DNA of 64,000 bases. Source: Kosakonia sp. BYX6. GTDB lineage: Bacteria > Pseudomonadota > Gammaproteobacteria > Enterobacterales > Enterobacteriaceae. The position numbers and the translations under genes were made by a program. The notes below the pieces were generated by a model that searched no databases, was not told where the DNA came from, and was given only the letters and a program-made list of their open reading frames with translations. The DNA lies in contig NZ_CP151800.1 in NCBI RefSeq assembly GCF_038449125.1, positions 96,406 through 160,405 of the forward strand, read 5' to 3'. Positions 10,141 through 19,061 of this stretch are shown one piece after another (positions within the stretch are counted from its first letter, which is position 1; each line of letters begins with the position of its first letter).

Positions 10141-10317
10141 ACAGTGCCGTTGTAATAAAACTCGGACCGAAATAGTTCATTTGTGTGCCTCTTTTGCGGT
10201 ATTTATTTTTTTGCGGCTAAAACAAGAAATATTTTTTTCGAAATAAGTCGATAACTCAGTATCAATAATTTTTCAGATTCAACTTATTTCTCTGACTGAG
10301 CTGTATTGCTGACTAAT
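10141..10317 (+). other. AT-rich spacer with interleaved inverted repeats
   Basis: No credible gene in this 177-bp spacer between fibre 2 and the gene-11 remnant. It holds T-runs and two interleaved complementary pairs: GAAATAAGT (10240-10248) with ACTTATTTC (10282-10290), and CTCAGT (10255-10260) with ACTGAG (10295-10300). That order could form a pseudoknot-like RNA or simply be chance in AT-rich DNA. It could hold a promoter for the second baseplate block; none is clear. Confidence 0.35.
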
Positions 10318-10395
10318 AACGGCGAAACGCATGAGGAAACAATCGTGGCAAAAGAAAACGAGGTGGTAATTCTTATCCCGCAGGTGAAAGCCTGG
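10318..10395 (+). pseudogene. Remnant of the 3' end of the gene-11-like baseplate gene
   Basis: This 78-bp stretch aligns without gaps to the last 26 codons of the J-like gene (4819-4896, offset 5,499 bp). It reads NGETHEETIVAKENEVVIL against SGATHQETIVAKENEVLIL in the intact gene. The stop codon TAG of the intact copy is TGG here, so the frame runs on a few codons. It has no upstream partner and cannot be functional; it is a scar of duplication of the block containing the gene-11 end plus the Afp12-like gene. Confidence 0.85.
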
Positions 10396-10414
10396 CGCCT
10401 GAATGGAGCCGCAT

Positions 10415-13321
10415 ATGTCTAAAGAAAATGCCTTATTCACGCTGGTTAAAGAAGATATCGATTTCGATACGCTGTGGCAGCAGGTCACGGAAAGCCTGGA
10501 TGCTCACTACGGCGATATCTGGACCGATACCACGGATCACGATCCCGGTGTCACGCTGCTGCAGGCGGCTGCGTGGAATGTTTCCGATGTCGGGTATCGC
10601 TTATCCCTGTCGCTCAACGATTTATTAACCGAGGCGGGAAAAAGTACCCTGTTTCCGCCCGACTTCGGGCCGCAGGAAACGCTGTGCTGCAATACCATAA
10701 CCGCCGAGGATTACCGCCGCGCGATACGTGATATTCACAGCAGTGATATCGGCCTCGGCAGCCAGGGATTCATCTTCGACGATTGCGCCCTCATCAGAGA
10801 GCCGGAGGACAGCAGCAACACGTATCGCTGGTGGTATGACAAAGTCAACCGGGACTACACCTTTACCAGGCCGGATGACGCGGACGACACCGAATGGCAG
10901 GAATTAACGCTGCGCGGCAATAACTGGCTCTATCTGGTGCCGTCCCGCTACACGCTGGCGCTTTCAACGGCTGACCGGGCAACTGTGGATGCCTGGCTGG
11001 CGGATTTCCTCGCCAGCCACCGTAATCTTGGCGAGTTTTTCGCCCGGGTTATCTGGATGCAGCCCGTTGATTTTAATCTGCAACTGGAGATTGGCCTGAG
11101 CAGCGATGTGGCGAACGTCGCAGCGGTTGTCGCGCAAATCTATGAAGCGACCAGCATGCAGCTTATTACGCCTGCTGAACGCTACACCACCGCGCAGATG
11201 CGTGAAAAAGGCTACCTTGATGAGGAGATTTTTGAGGGGCCGTTCCTGCAGCATGGCTGGCAGGTTGATGAACCGACGCGTATCTCAGCCGAGGGCATGA
11301 CGGTGAGTTTAAGCTCGCTCACTAACCGGCTGCTAAACATTGCCGGTGTGGAAAGTGTGAATGCCGTTTCGCTGCCGTCACTGCCGGTGCATGTATGGGC
11401 AGTCAGTACCGATAAATGGGCATGGCGATTTGACGCCGGTTACTACCCCCGGCTGTGGGGGGCCGATCCGCTTGCCTTGCTGGCGGGCGACACCAGCCCG
11501 CTGACGTTGGTGATCAAAGGGGGGATTTACCAAAAGCCGGACGCCGCGACCATCAGCCAGAACCTCAGCATACAGAAACTGATTGTCGTCTCACCGGAGT
11601 CGCTGCCTTTGGCCACCCTGCGAGATTTCAGCCACTACGTCCCCGTGGGCGACCGGTTGCCCGCCTGTTACCAGTTGCAACTGCCACTGAATCAGGTGGA
11701 ACAAAACGTCCAGGAACTGCACCAGTTCCTGCTACCGGTGGATCAACTGCTGGCGGATATGTGTGCCGAAATCGCACTGATACCGCAGCTTTTGTCGTTT
11801 GACGATCGCGCTGAGGTGGTTCGCGGCACGCAGTGGCCCTACAGCAGCGGCAGCGTGAATGACAGCGTGCATAGCGAGTATGCCGCCGCGCTGCAAAAGT
11901 TTTACCTGTCGGATGCCTCCATTTTTCAACTTGATAAGAGCACCCCGCATACGCTCAATTTCTCCCGCGAGCTGGCATTTTTACAATATCTGCTGGGTTA
12001 TTTTGGCGCGTCGCGGGCCGCACGTCCGCTAACCCTGGATATGGTCGATTTCCTGCTCACCCAACGGGCGTATCTCGCCCAGCAGCCGGAGCTGGGCTAC
12101 GACCGCATTAACATTCAGATCAATAAAGTTTCCGCCCTGCAAAAACGCATTACCGCCATTATCGGGCTGAACAGCGAATGCTTTGCCGAAAACCCCGATC
12201 TCAGTAACTTGCCCTTCTATTTGATTGAGCACAGGCAATTGCTGCCCCTTGTGCCTACGACGGGCTACGACAGCGACCAGACGCCGCAAAATTTTGTGGT
12301 GGATGGCAAGACAGTCACCATTACTGCGTCAGGTAGTGCGGGAAAAATCGTGGTAGGTCAGTTGATTGACATTATCGCCATCGAAGGTGAGAGCCGTTTG
12401 ATTGTCGGCCAACAGATGGTCGCCAGCGTTAGCGGTGACACCTTTACGGTGAGTACCGATAACAGCCAACAACTGGTCAACGATCTTCAGCGCTTACAAA
12501 CCGCCTGGTCAGGCGGCAATCTGCGCTGGCAGAGCAGCAATATGTGGCTGCAGGATATGGACTTCACCTTAAGTTATGCCCCGGCTGACCAGCAGCCCGC
12601 GGACACGTCACAGAAGCGGCTGAGCAGCAGCGATCAAAGCCCCTTCCCGGCAATGGTGAATGTCGGGGACACCATAGTGATCCGCGCTGCGTCGCTGGCC
12701 TCATCGATGGTGGGCAGCACCCTGAGCGCTACCCTCGAACCCGCCGCAGCGCAAGATTGGCAAATCAACGCCACTATTCTGGAGGTGAACCCGCTGATGG
12801 GAACCCTGCTGATCGAAAAAAGCGCCGACAGCACCAATGCCTTTCCGGCGGACGCGGACGCCTGGCGCTATATATGGAATTTCGATGAGTCGGCCTACGC
12901 CACTACCGACCGTTTCTCGTTTGTGATTAGCCTGGTGCTAAACCGCACCCTGATTGCCAGCCAGAATATTGTGCCCGACAAGCTGATCACCTGGATGTTG
13001 CAGGTGGTGATGGAGCAGTTCCCGGCGCACGTTTCACTTATCAATCACTGGCTGAGTGACTCGGCCTTTCAAAACTTCGCTTCAACCTACGCCCGCTGGC
13101 AAAACAACGGTAACCCACTGGGGGATGACGCGTGGAACATTCTTGAGATGTTAACCCTCGGTCATCTGCCGGTAACCACTCTGGGGGTTGGTTTAATGCG
13201 CATCGCCACCGATGAGCAGCAAACAGAGGTTATCGGCACTGACGGTAGCCAGTGGAGCACTGATGTGATCGTGCATGAACAGCTTTATTACGTTCCGCAA
13301 GAAACGACAACTGCTAACTAA
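10415..13321 (+). CDS. Large baseplate protein (Afp12-like), copy 2
   Basis: A 968-residue paralogue of the protein at 4916-7816, with the same start context (GGAG at 10406-10409, ATG at 10415). The first about 390 residues differ from copy 1 at only a handful of positions (for example DALCGDL becomes DAHYGDI). Beyond about residue 390, blocks of high and lower identity alternate; examples are the highly variable segment around residues 485-510 and the segment 620-840. The C-terminal region (DKLITWMLQVVMEQFPAHVS) is again conserved. Two full-length intact copies imply that both are used, perhaps with different fibres: this copy is followed by fibre 3, copy 1 by fibres 1 and 2. Confidence 0.83.
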   Translation: MSKENALFTLVKEDIDFDTLWQQVTESLDAHYGDIWTDTTDHDPGVTLLQAAAWNVSDVGYRLSLSLNDLLTEAGKSTLFPPDFGPQETLCCNTITAEDYRRAIRDIHSSDIGLGSQGFIFDDCALIREPEDSSNTYRWWYDKVNRDYTFTRPDDADDTEWQELTLRGNNWLYLVPSRYTLALSTADRATVDAWLADFLASHRNLGEFFARVIWMQPVDFNLQLEIGLSSDVANVAAVVAQIYEATSMQLITPAERYTTAQMREKGYLDEEIFEGPFLQHGWQVDEPTRISAEGMTVSLSSLTNRLLNIAGVESVNAVSLPSLPVHVWAVSTDKWAWRFDAGYYPRLWGADPLALLAGDTSPLTLVIKGGIYQKPDAATISQNLSIQKLIVVSPESLPLATLRDFSHYVPVGDRLPACYQLQLPLNQVEQNVQELHQFLLPVDQLLADMCAEIALIPQLLSFDDRAEVVRGTQWPYSSGSVNDSVHSEYAAALQKFYLSDASIFQLDKSTPHTLNFSRELAFLQYLLGYFGASRAARPLTLDMVDFLLTQRAYLAQQPELGYDRINIQINKVSALQKRITAIIGLNSECFAENPDLSNLPFYLIEHRQLLPLVPTTGYDSDQTPQNFVVDGKTVTITASGSAGKIVVGQLIDIIAIEGESRLIVGQQMVASVSGDTFTVSTDNSQQLVNDLQRLQTAWSGGNLRWQSSNMWLQDMDFTLSYAPADQQPADTSQKRLSSSDQSPFPAMVNVGDTIVIRAASLASSMVGSTLSATLEPAAAQDWQINATILEVNPLMGTLLIEKSADSTNAFPADADAWRYIWNFDESAYATTDRFSFVISLVLNRTLIASQNIVPDKLITWMLQVVMEQFPAHVSLINHWLSDSAFQNFASTYARWQNNGNPLGDDAWNILEMLTLGHLPVTTLGVGLMRIATDEQQTEVIGTDGSQWSTDVIVHEQLYYVPQETTTAN

Positions 13322-13340
13322 CTGAGTTCGGGAGAAGATT

Positions 13341-14483
13341 ATGGCCGATACAAAAAAATTGCCCTCCACTGATGCATTAAAAGAGCGGTTTAAGGCTGGC
13401 AGCATTCCGCTACAAAGTGATTTTGCCAATTTGATTGATATGGCGGCGGCGGGGGCGAGTACAACAGGTGTTGCCTCTGATCAGGACGGTAAACCGGGCT
13501 TGGGGATGCGACTTAACGCTAACGGCAAACTGGAACTTAATGTTGATCAAAGTGGTTTTGACTATACAACAGAGACTGATGGGTCTGTATTTATTGCTGT
13601 TGATAAAGGGACGAACCAACTGGTTTTGGATCTGGGCCTTGGCTTGACCAGGGCATCCAGCGTAGTCGAAGTCAGTGTGAAAGCCGCAACGGGGATCACT
13701 GTCAATAAGGATGGCGTCAGCATTAGCTCAGATAACCTCGCATATATAGAAGCGGCCGCGAGGGGCGTGGGCCAGTTTCACGGTCAGGATGGTAAGGCCG
13801 GATTAGGGATGAAGTACGGTAGCAATGGGAAGCTTGAGCTAAATGTGGGTACCTTTAATTATGGTACTACTGGTGGGTACATGCCTGTCTCGGTAAACAC
13901 CGCGACAAATATGCCAGTGATCGATCTTTACTATGGTATGCAACAGTATTCGGGGGGGTTGGGCATCCATCCATCCACGGGAATTAAGCTCGATGCCAGT
14001 GGCGTTAGTGTGGATATGGGTTATGTTGTGCCGCGCGGAATTATCGTTGCATTTTATGGCAGTTCCGCGCCTGCGGGATGGGCATTCTGCGATGGTAATA
14101 ACGGTACGCCGGATTTGCGCCATCGGTTTATTAAAGGTTCAGAAGGTTTTAACACCTATACGGGGGGGACAGGCACCAATACCTATACGCCAGGCGGGAC
14201 AGTAACGGTTGACTATCATGTGTTGACCGTCAATGAAATGCCAGCTCATAGTCATCGACTTATTAAAAAAACTGTTGGGAATTATGGTAATGGGTATTTT
14301 ACTCCTTATGCGGAGCAAGGACCGGTTGAAGATTTAGCTTATATAGGTGCATTTTGGTCCGACTGGCTGGAAAATACCGGCGCCAACTGGGGCCATAACC
14401 ATACCGCTTCATTTAGCGGAAAAGCCTGGACTCAAAATAACGAACCGCAATATTACGCCATCGCCTATATTATGAAGTTATAA
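13341..14483 (+). CDS. Tail fibre with tail-collar domain and shaft repeats, fibre 3
   Basis: A 380-residue fibre with the shared adaptor (LPSTDALKERF, IPLQSDFANLIDMA) and a C-terminal collar domain (APAGWAFCDGNNGTPDLRHRF, ending EPQYYAIAYIMKL). Unlike fibres 1 and 2, its shaft has two copies of a repeat containing DGKxGLGM...NGKLELNV (about residues 50-68 and 152-170), each followed by a similar strand set. ATG at 13341 follows GGGAGAAG. It is separated by 19 bp from the second Afp12-like gene and is probably co-translated with it. Confidence 0.8.
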   Translation: MADTKKLPSTDALKERFKAGSIPLQSDFANLIDMAAAGASTTGVASDQDGKPGLGMRLNANGKLELNVDQSGFDYTTETDGSVFIAVDKGTNQLVLDLGLGLTRASSVVEVSVKAATGITVNKDGVSISSDNLAYIEAAARGVGQFHGQDGKAGLGMKYGSNGKLELNVGTFNYGTTGGYMPVSVNTATNMPVIDLYYGMQQYSGGLGIHPSTGIKLDASGVSVDMGYVVPRGIIVAFYGSSAPAGWAFCDGNNGTPDLRHRFIKGSEGFNTYTGGTGTNTYTPGGTVTVDYHVLTVNEMPAHSHRLIKKTVGNYGNGYFTPYAEQGPVEDLAYIGAFWSDWLENTGANWGHNHTASFSGKAWTQNNEPQYYAIAYIMKL

Positions 14484-14517
14484 GCGTTTTCTTTATCACC
14501 GGTAATAAGGCGGAAAT

Positions 14518-16095
14518 ATGACGAAGCCTGATATCTGCGTGAAGGTTATTCGCATGGCATTTACCGTTGACTCGCTATCAACACAAAAATTAGTCAGAGA
14601 AAGACAGATACTGAATAAAAATACACTCGCTTCTTTGCTGCAAAATAGTAAAAACGCATATTCGATTACGGACGATTTTATTATTCACCGCGTGGTGTTG
14701 GATTTGGGTTTAATTCCGCATCAGCACTTTTCTATTTATTTTCATCAGCGGCTGCATTCGGCGCTGGTGAAATTGTTTATACAGTTACAGGCCGTCGCGC
14801 GTAATGCACCGCTGTCGGCGGGCGAGGTTATGCAACACGCGAAAGAGGATGCGGATGTCGCGCTTGTCTCACACGCGATCGCTTGCCTGCAACCCACGGC
14901 GTTAGCCCCGGCAGGTCTGCTCGCGTTAACGCTGGCCGTGCGCTATCAATCACTTTTGCGGGCGTTAAACGCGCGCAGCGCTGCTACTCCCGCGCTCGCG
15001 ACATCCTTAACCGGTGTTCTGGATCATTCGATCACTGCTTTGCGCTCAACACAGCAGGAGGAAAATCGATCGGGCGCGATACCAACGCGCCTGACACCAC
15101 AGCACCTTGCCATGCTGGCGCTGCGTTTTTTGCTGCTGGAAGGAGAGGGCCAGCGCTGGCTGAGCCAGCACAGCTTGACGCATGAACAGCGCGATGCGCT
15201 GGCCTCGGCCATCGTGCGGCGGGACATCCCGGTTGAGCAACTGTTGCAGTGCATCGCCTACCTTGAACCGTTGCCGGTGGCGCAAGCGCGTTTGATTGCC
15301 GGGCGCTGGATTATTCCGTTATGGCGCTACCCGGGCATGCCTCAGGCGGTACTGCAGCAGGCCGGAAAAACGGTGATGCGGCAGAACGAGCGGTATCTGG
15401 CGTCGTTACTGCCAGGCCGAATAGCGATGCCTGTGCTGATGAGTGAAACAGCAGAAAACATATTGGCTACTCGTTCGGATCAACAAGCCATCGATAACGC
15501 TGCCTCCCAGCGAGGGCCGGATGTTGCAGGCAGGCAGATTCGCCCATCCGCTGATTCCTTATCGACCCCAGGCCTGCCAGTTGCGAACGCCGGCGTGATT
15601 CTGTTCTGGCCGTTGTTCACCCAGTGGTTTACGGCGTTGGGGTTAATGGAAGAAAAACATTTCCTGAGCGATGAGACGCGCTGGCAGGCGGTGGTGGCGA
15701 TCGACTGGCTGGTCTGGCAACAGGAGACACCGGACGCGCCGCGGCTGGTGGTGAATCAGTTTCTCTGCGGGTTGCCTCTCAGTGAGCCGCCTTCGTCGCT
15801 GGCTGCGCTGCCGGAGGATTTACAGCAGCGCACGCTGGCGTGGGCCGCGGCGGTTAGCCAACAGCTCTCCGCATTCGAAAAAATGAGCCTCACCGATATT
15901 CGCCAGCTCTTTTTGCAGCGTCCCGGTGAGCTTTTTACCGACCAGATTCCGGCGGTGCTGAACGTCCAGCCGGAGCCGTTCGATGTGTTACTGACGAAAT
16001 GGCCGTGGCCGTTGAACCTCGCGTATTTGCCCTGGTTTGACGTCCCGTTAATCATTGAATGGCCTGGCAGCGAGCCAGCAGGAGTACGCCTGTGA
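14518..16095 (+). CDS. Contractile injection system tape-measure protein (Afp14-like)
   Basis: A 525-residue protein in the Afp14 position, just upstream of the ATPase. The region around residues 55-75 (FIIHRVVLDLGLIPHQHF) matches the motif of the CIS tape-measure family, in which a helical protein sets tube length. The start at 14518 is supported by AAGGCGG at 14506-14512; an internal ATG at about 14551 is possible. The stop overlaps the ATPase start by 4 bp. Composition is Ala/Leu/Gln-rich and mostly helical. Family function is established for Afp; for this protein it is inferred from motif and order. Confidence 0.78.
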   Translation: MTKPDICVKVIRMAFTVDSLSTQKLVRERQILNKNTLASLLQNSKNAYSITDDFIIHRVVLDLGLIPHQHFSIYFHQRLHSALVKLFIQLQAVARNAPLSAGEVMQHAKEDADVALVSHAIACLQPTALAPAGLLALTLAVRYQSLLRALNARSAATPALATSLTGVLDHSITALRSTQQEENRSGAIPTRLTPQHLAMLALRFLLLEGEGQRWLSQHSLTHEQRDALASAIVRRDIPVEQLLQCIAYLEPLPVAQARLIAGRWIIPLWRYPGMPQAVLQQAGKTVMRQNERYLASLLPGRIAMPVLMSETAENILATRSDQQAIDNAASQRGPDVAGRQIRPSADSLSTPGLPVANAGVILFWPLFTQWFTALGLMEEKHFLSDETRWQAVVAIDWLVWQQETPDAPRLVVNQFLCGLPLSEPPSSLAALPEDLQQRTLAWAAAVSQQLSAFEKMSLTDIRQLFLQRPGELFTDQIPAVLNVQPEPFDVLLTKWPWPLNLAYLPWFDVPLIIEWPGSEPAGVRL

Positions 16096-18140
16096 CTTTA
16101 TCCCCGCTGTTTGAGAACCCGCCTGCCTGGACAGAGGACAACAACATCCTGCGCGCGCAGTTTGATCGGCTGGCAAAAGTGGTAGCGGCCTGGAGCCAGC
16201 GGATGGCCAGTCCCATCTATGTTGATAGTGACGAAATCACCCCAGAAGAGCGCGCGATCGATAACGAAGAGTATGAAGATCCCGCAAGAATTACGTCCGA
16301 CTGCCGTTTAGGAAAATTGCTCGCCCGCTTTCAACTCTCCGGGCTGGAGCGGGACGTGCTACTGCTCAGCTTGTTGCCGGAATACGACATTGTTTACGGT
16401 GAGTTATATTCCAGGACGCAGATGGTCAGCCCCGGTATTCGCCCGTGTGTGGCGACGTTGATGGCGATCCTCTGCCCGGACTGGTCCTCGCGCGCCCAGT
16501 TTCACGCCTGCCTGCTGGCGGACTCCCGCCTGATGCGCTCAGGTTTACTGATGCTGCAGCAAAAAGAGCATGCGACCTTATCTGAAGCGGTAGTGCTGGC
16601 GGACAACGCCCTCTATTTATGGCTGTTGGGCCATGATGCGCTGACACCGGAGTTGGCGCTGTTCGCCCGCTGGTTCAAGGTCCCGCGCTTGCCCGATTTA
16701 ACCTCAGGTTTAACGGACAAATTGCTGCAATGCTGCCTCGAAAGTGAGGAGGCGCCGGTGGTGACGGTGTTACGAGGGCCTAATACGCAAGAGCAGTTAA
16801 CCTCGATTGCCCGCGCGATGGGCATGCGCAGCAAGCAGGTGCTAAGCCTTGATCTCACCCATCTTGCCGAGGGGCTGCGAGTCGAAACGGTACAAAAAGT
16901 TTTGCGTCTGGCGATTCGCGAAGTGCGGCTGAATGACGGTTGTCTGGCGATCAGTTCTGCTGAAAGGCTGGTGGCGACGTATCCGCTGTTGTGGGACTGG
17001 CTGGCGCAGATGCTGAGCGAACTGAACGTGCCGGTGATGCTGCTTATGCCTTCCACCGGCACGTTACCCCGTTTAGAGGGCGTCAGCCAGATTGAGGTGA
17101 CAATGCCGTTGGTCGCAAGCGATGCAACGCTCAGGCTGTGGCAGCGCCAGCTAAGCGACATCACCACCGCGCCGGAACTGGATATCGCCCCGTTGTTGTT
17201 GCGTTTTAACCCCGACCGACCCTCCATCCCGCGGCTGATTAGCGAAGCCCAGCTTTACCAGCGGCTACGGGACGAAGGGTACGCCCACGCGCCGCTTGAT
17301 AGTGACGATTTACGCCACGCTTTTCAGCTCCATACACAGCAATCCTACGGCAAGCTGGCGCAGCGCTACACGCCGTTACGGAGCTTTGACGATGTCGTGA
17401 TTGATGACGAGGCCCGGCAACATATTGACGAGATGCTGGCGGCGGTTCGCCAAAGAGAAACGGTGTTAGAACAGGGGTTTGCCCGCAAACTTGCCTATGG
17501 CACCGGCATCAGCGCGCTGTTTTATGGGGATTCCGGTACCGGGAAAACCATGGTAGCGGAAGCGCTGGCCGGAGAACTGGGCGTTGACCTGATAAAAATC
17601 GATTTGTCCGCCGTGGTGAATAAGTACATCGGCGAAACGGAAAAGAACCTCGCGCGTATTTTTGATATCGCCGGGCAGGACGCGGGCGTGCTGTTTTTTG
17701 ATGAAGCCGACGCGTTATTCGGTAAACGCAGCGAAGTGAAAGACGCCAAGGATCGCAATGCCAATATTGAAGTCGCCTATTTGCTGCAACGGCTGGAAAA
17801 CTACCCAGGCCTTGTGATCCTCGCCACCAACCACCGAAATCACCTTGATTCGGCGTTTAGCCGCCGTCTGACCTTTATGATTCGCTTCCCCTTCCCGGAT
17901 GTGATCCTGCGGGAGCGGATGTGGCGGGCTATTTGGCCAGGCGCGATTTCCCTTGCGGAGAATATCGATTTTCATCAGTTGGCGCTGCGCGCCGAAATGA
18001 CCGGGGCCAGCATTCGTAACGCCGCCCTGCTCGCCAGTTGGCTGGCGGCGGAAGAGGGCGATTCCCACATTCAGCTTCATCACATCGAGCGCGCCATAAA
18101 ACGCGAATTAGCGAAGATCGGCCGCGTATTACGCTTTTGA
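16092..18140 (+). CDS. AAA+ ATPase of the eCIS (Afp15-like)
   Basis: A 682-residue ATPase. GTG at 16092 is chosen: it overlaps the upstream TGA (GTGA) and has AGGAG at 16080-16084. The N-terminal about 430 residues resemble the winged-helix and degenerate AAA region of this family. The C-terminal AAA+ module has Walker A GDSGTGKT (residues 479-486) and Walker B VLFFDEADALF (from residue 533), followed by ATNHRNHLDSAFSRR as sensor 1 and arginine finger. In Afp, Afp15 is needed for particle assembly; loading or unfolding of cargo has also been suggested. It is diagnostic for eCIS as opposed to tailocins and phages. Confidence 0.92.
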   Translation: MTLSPLFENPPAWTEDNNILRAQFDRLAKVVAAWSQRMASPIYVDSDEITPEERAIDNEEYEDPARITSDCRLGKLLARFQLSGLERDVLLLSLLPEYDIVYGELYSRTQMVSPGIRPCVATLMAILCPDWSSRAQFHACLLADSRLMRSGLLMLQQKEHATLSEAVVLADNALYLWLLGHDALTPELALFARWFKVPRLPDLTSGLTDKLLQCCLESEEAPVVTVLRGPNTQEQLTSIARAMGMRSKQVLSLDLTHLAEGLRVETVQKVLRLAIREVRLNDGCLAISSAERLVATYPLLWDWLAQMLSELNVPVMLLMPSTGTLPRLEGVSQIEVTMPLVASDATLRLWQRQLSDITTAPELDIAPLLLRFNPDRPSIPRLISEAQLYQRLRDEGYAHAPLDSDDLRHAFQLHTQQSYGKLAQRYTPLRSFDDVVIDDEARQHIDEMLAAVRQRETVLEQGFARKLAYGTGISALFYGDSGTGKTMVAEALAGELGVDLIKIDLSAVVNKYIGETEKNLARIFDIAGQDAGVLFFDEADALFGKRSEVKDAKDRNANIEVAYLLQRLENYPGLVILATNHRNHLDSAFSRRLTFMIRFPFPDVILRERMWRAIWPGAISLAENIDFHQLALRAEMTGASIRNAALLASWLAAEEGDSHIQLHHIERAIKRELAKIGRVLRF

Positions 18141-18154
18141 TCGGGAGAACCATC

Positions 18155-19042
18155 ATGGCTGACGAACCCACTGAAATTGCCGTATTGAATGAATTGATTG
18201 CGAAACATATTGGCGAACACGTCGCGGATGTCGATATCCGCTTCGATGCGCCCAACGCGCAGGAAGCGCCGACGACACCGACACTGCACCTGTTTATGTA
18301 CCTGATTCATGAAGATCTGTCGATTCGCCAGAGCATGCAAAACAGCTACAACCCGCAAACCGCCACCTATGACACGGCTTATGCCCGCATTCGTTGCCTC
18401 TACCTGGCAACTTATTGGGACAGCAGCAGCGGCGATGCCAGCTCCCCCGATACGCAGGCCAGCAGCCAGACCATCCTCAAGCTGACAGAAACCTTGCGTG
18501 CGTTGCTCTGCATGCGCCGCCATGACGATTTCAAGAATTACCAGATTCGCGTTATCGAACCCGAAGCGCTGAACAGTTTAGGGAATTTCTGGCAGGCGCT
18601 GGATAACAAACCCCGCGCGATTATCAATTTCGCCGTCACGTTGCCGGTCAGTATTGTGCACCCTGCAACGCCTGCCGAAGCCGGGCAACCCATCCTCGAA
18701 ACCATCATGCAGACCACCCAGCAATCCGCCGCGGTGCTCGAAAAGCTCGAACAACTGTTGTTTAACCGCTTAGTCGCGGCGCTCGGTAATACCAGCGCGG
18801 CACGTACGCAACTGGCGAAGGTGGCGGTGCATGTGGCGCCTCTGCCCGCATCAGATGATGACACCGTGCAGAACATTCAGGTGATTGTGACGGGCGTGAC
18901 GCAGGATGCCAACCTCGCCGCATTAAATACGGCAATCACTGCCTGGAGCGGCGAGAGCCTGGATCAAGATGGTCAAACGCTGCTCCTTAGCGAAGTGACC
19001 AGCACCCTTGCCGCCGCCGCGCTGACACCGCCAACAAATTAA
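18155..19042 (+). CDS. Tail terminator/cap protein, DUF4255 (Afp16-like)
   Basis: A 295-residue protein starting MADEPTEIAVLNELIAKHI; the N-terminal about 190 residues have the DUF4255 pattern (LHLFMYLIHEDLSIRQ, DTAYARIRCLYLATYW, RVIEPEALNSLGNFWQAL). In Afp, Afp16 hexamers cap the tube and sheath and end polymerisation. ATG at 18155 follows CGGGAGAACC; the longer open frame to 18038 overlaps the ATPase gene and is rejected. It is the last structural gene; 30 bp later the first toxin gene begins, the usual cargo position. Confidence 0.9.
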   Translation: MADEPTEIAVLNELIAKHIGEHVADVDIRFDAPNAQEAPTTPTLHLFMYLIHEDLSIRQSMQNSYNPQTATYDTAYARIRCLYLATYWDSSSGDASSPDTQASSQTILKLTETLRALLCMRRHDDFKNYQIRVIEPEALNSLGNFWQALDNKPRAIINFAVTLPVSIVHPATPAEAGQPILETIMQTTQQSAAVLEKLEQLLFNRLVAALGNTSAARTQLAKVAVHVAPLPASDDDTVQNIQVIVTGVTQDANLAALNTAITAWSGESLDQDGQTLLLSEVTSTLAAAALTPPTN

Positions 19043-19061
19043 TTCTGTTCTGCCCTTCCAT

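Noticed and set aside
10403-10414. In-frame ATG (also at 4904) as start of the Afp12-like genes
   Set aside because: The GGAG ribosome site lies within this extension, 5 bases before the internal ATG, so the internal start is favoured in both copies.
1-19042. Prophage or R-type tailocin
   Set aside because: No capsid, terminase, lysis or phage regulatory genes in view, and a dedicated AAA+ ATPase and CIS tape-measure protein point to an eCIS.
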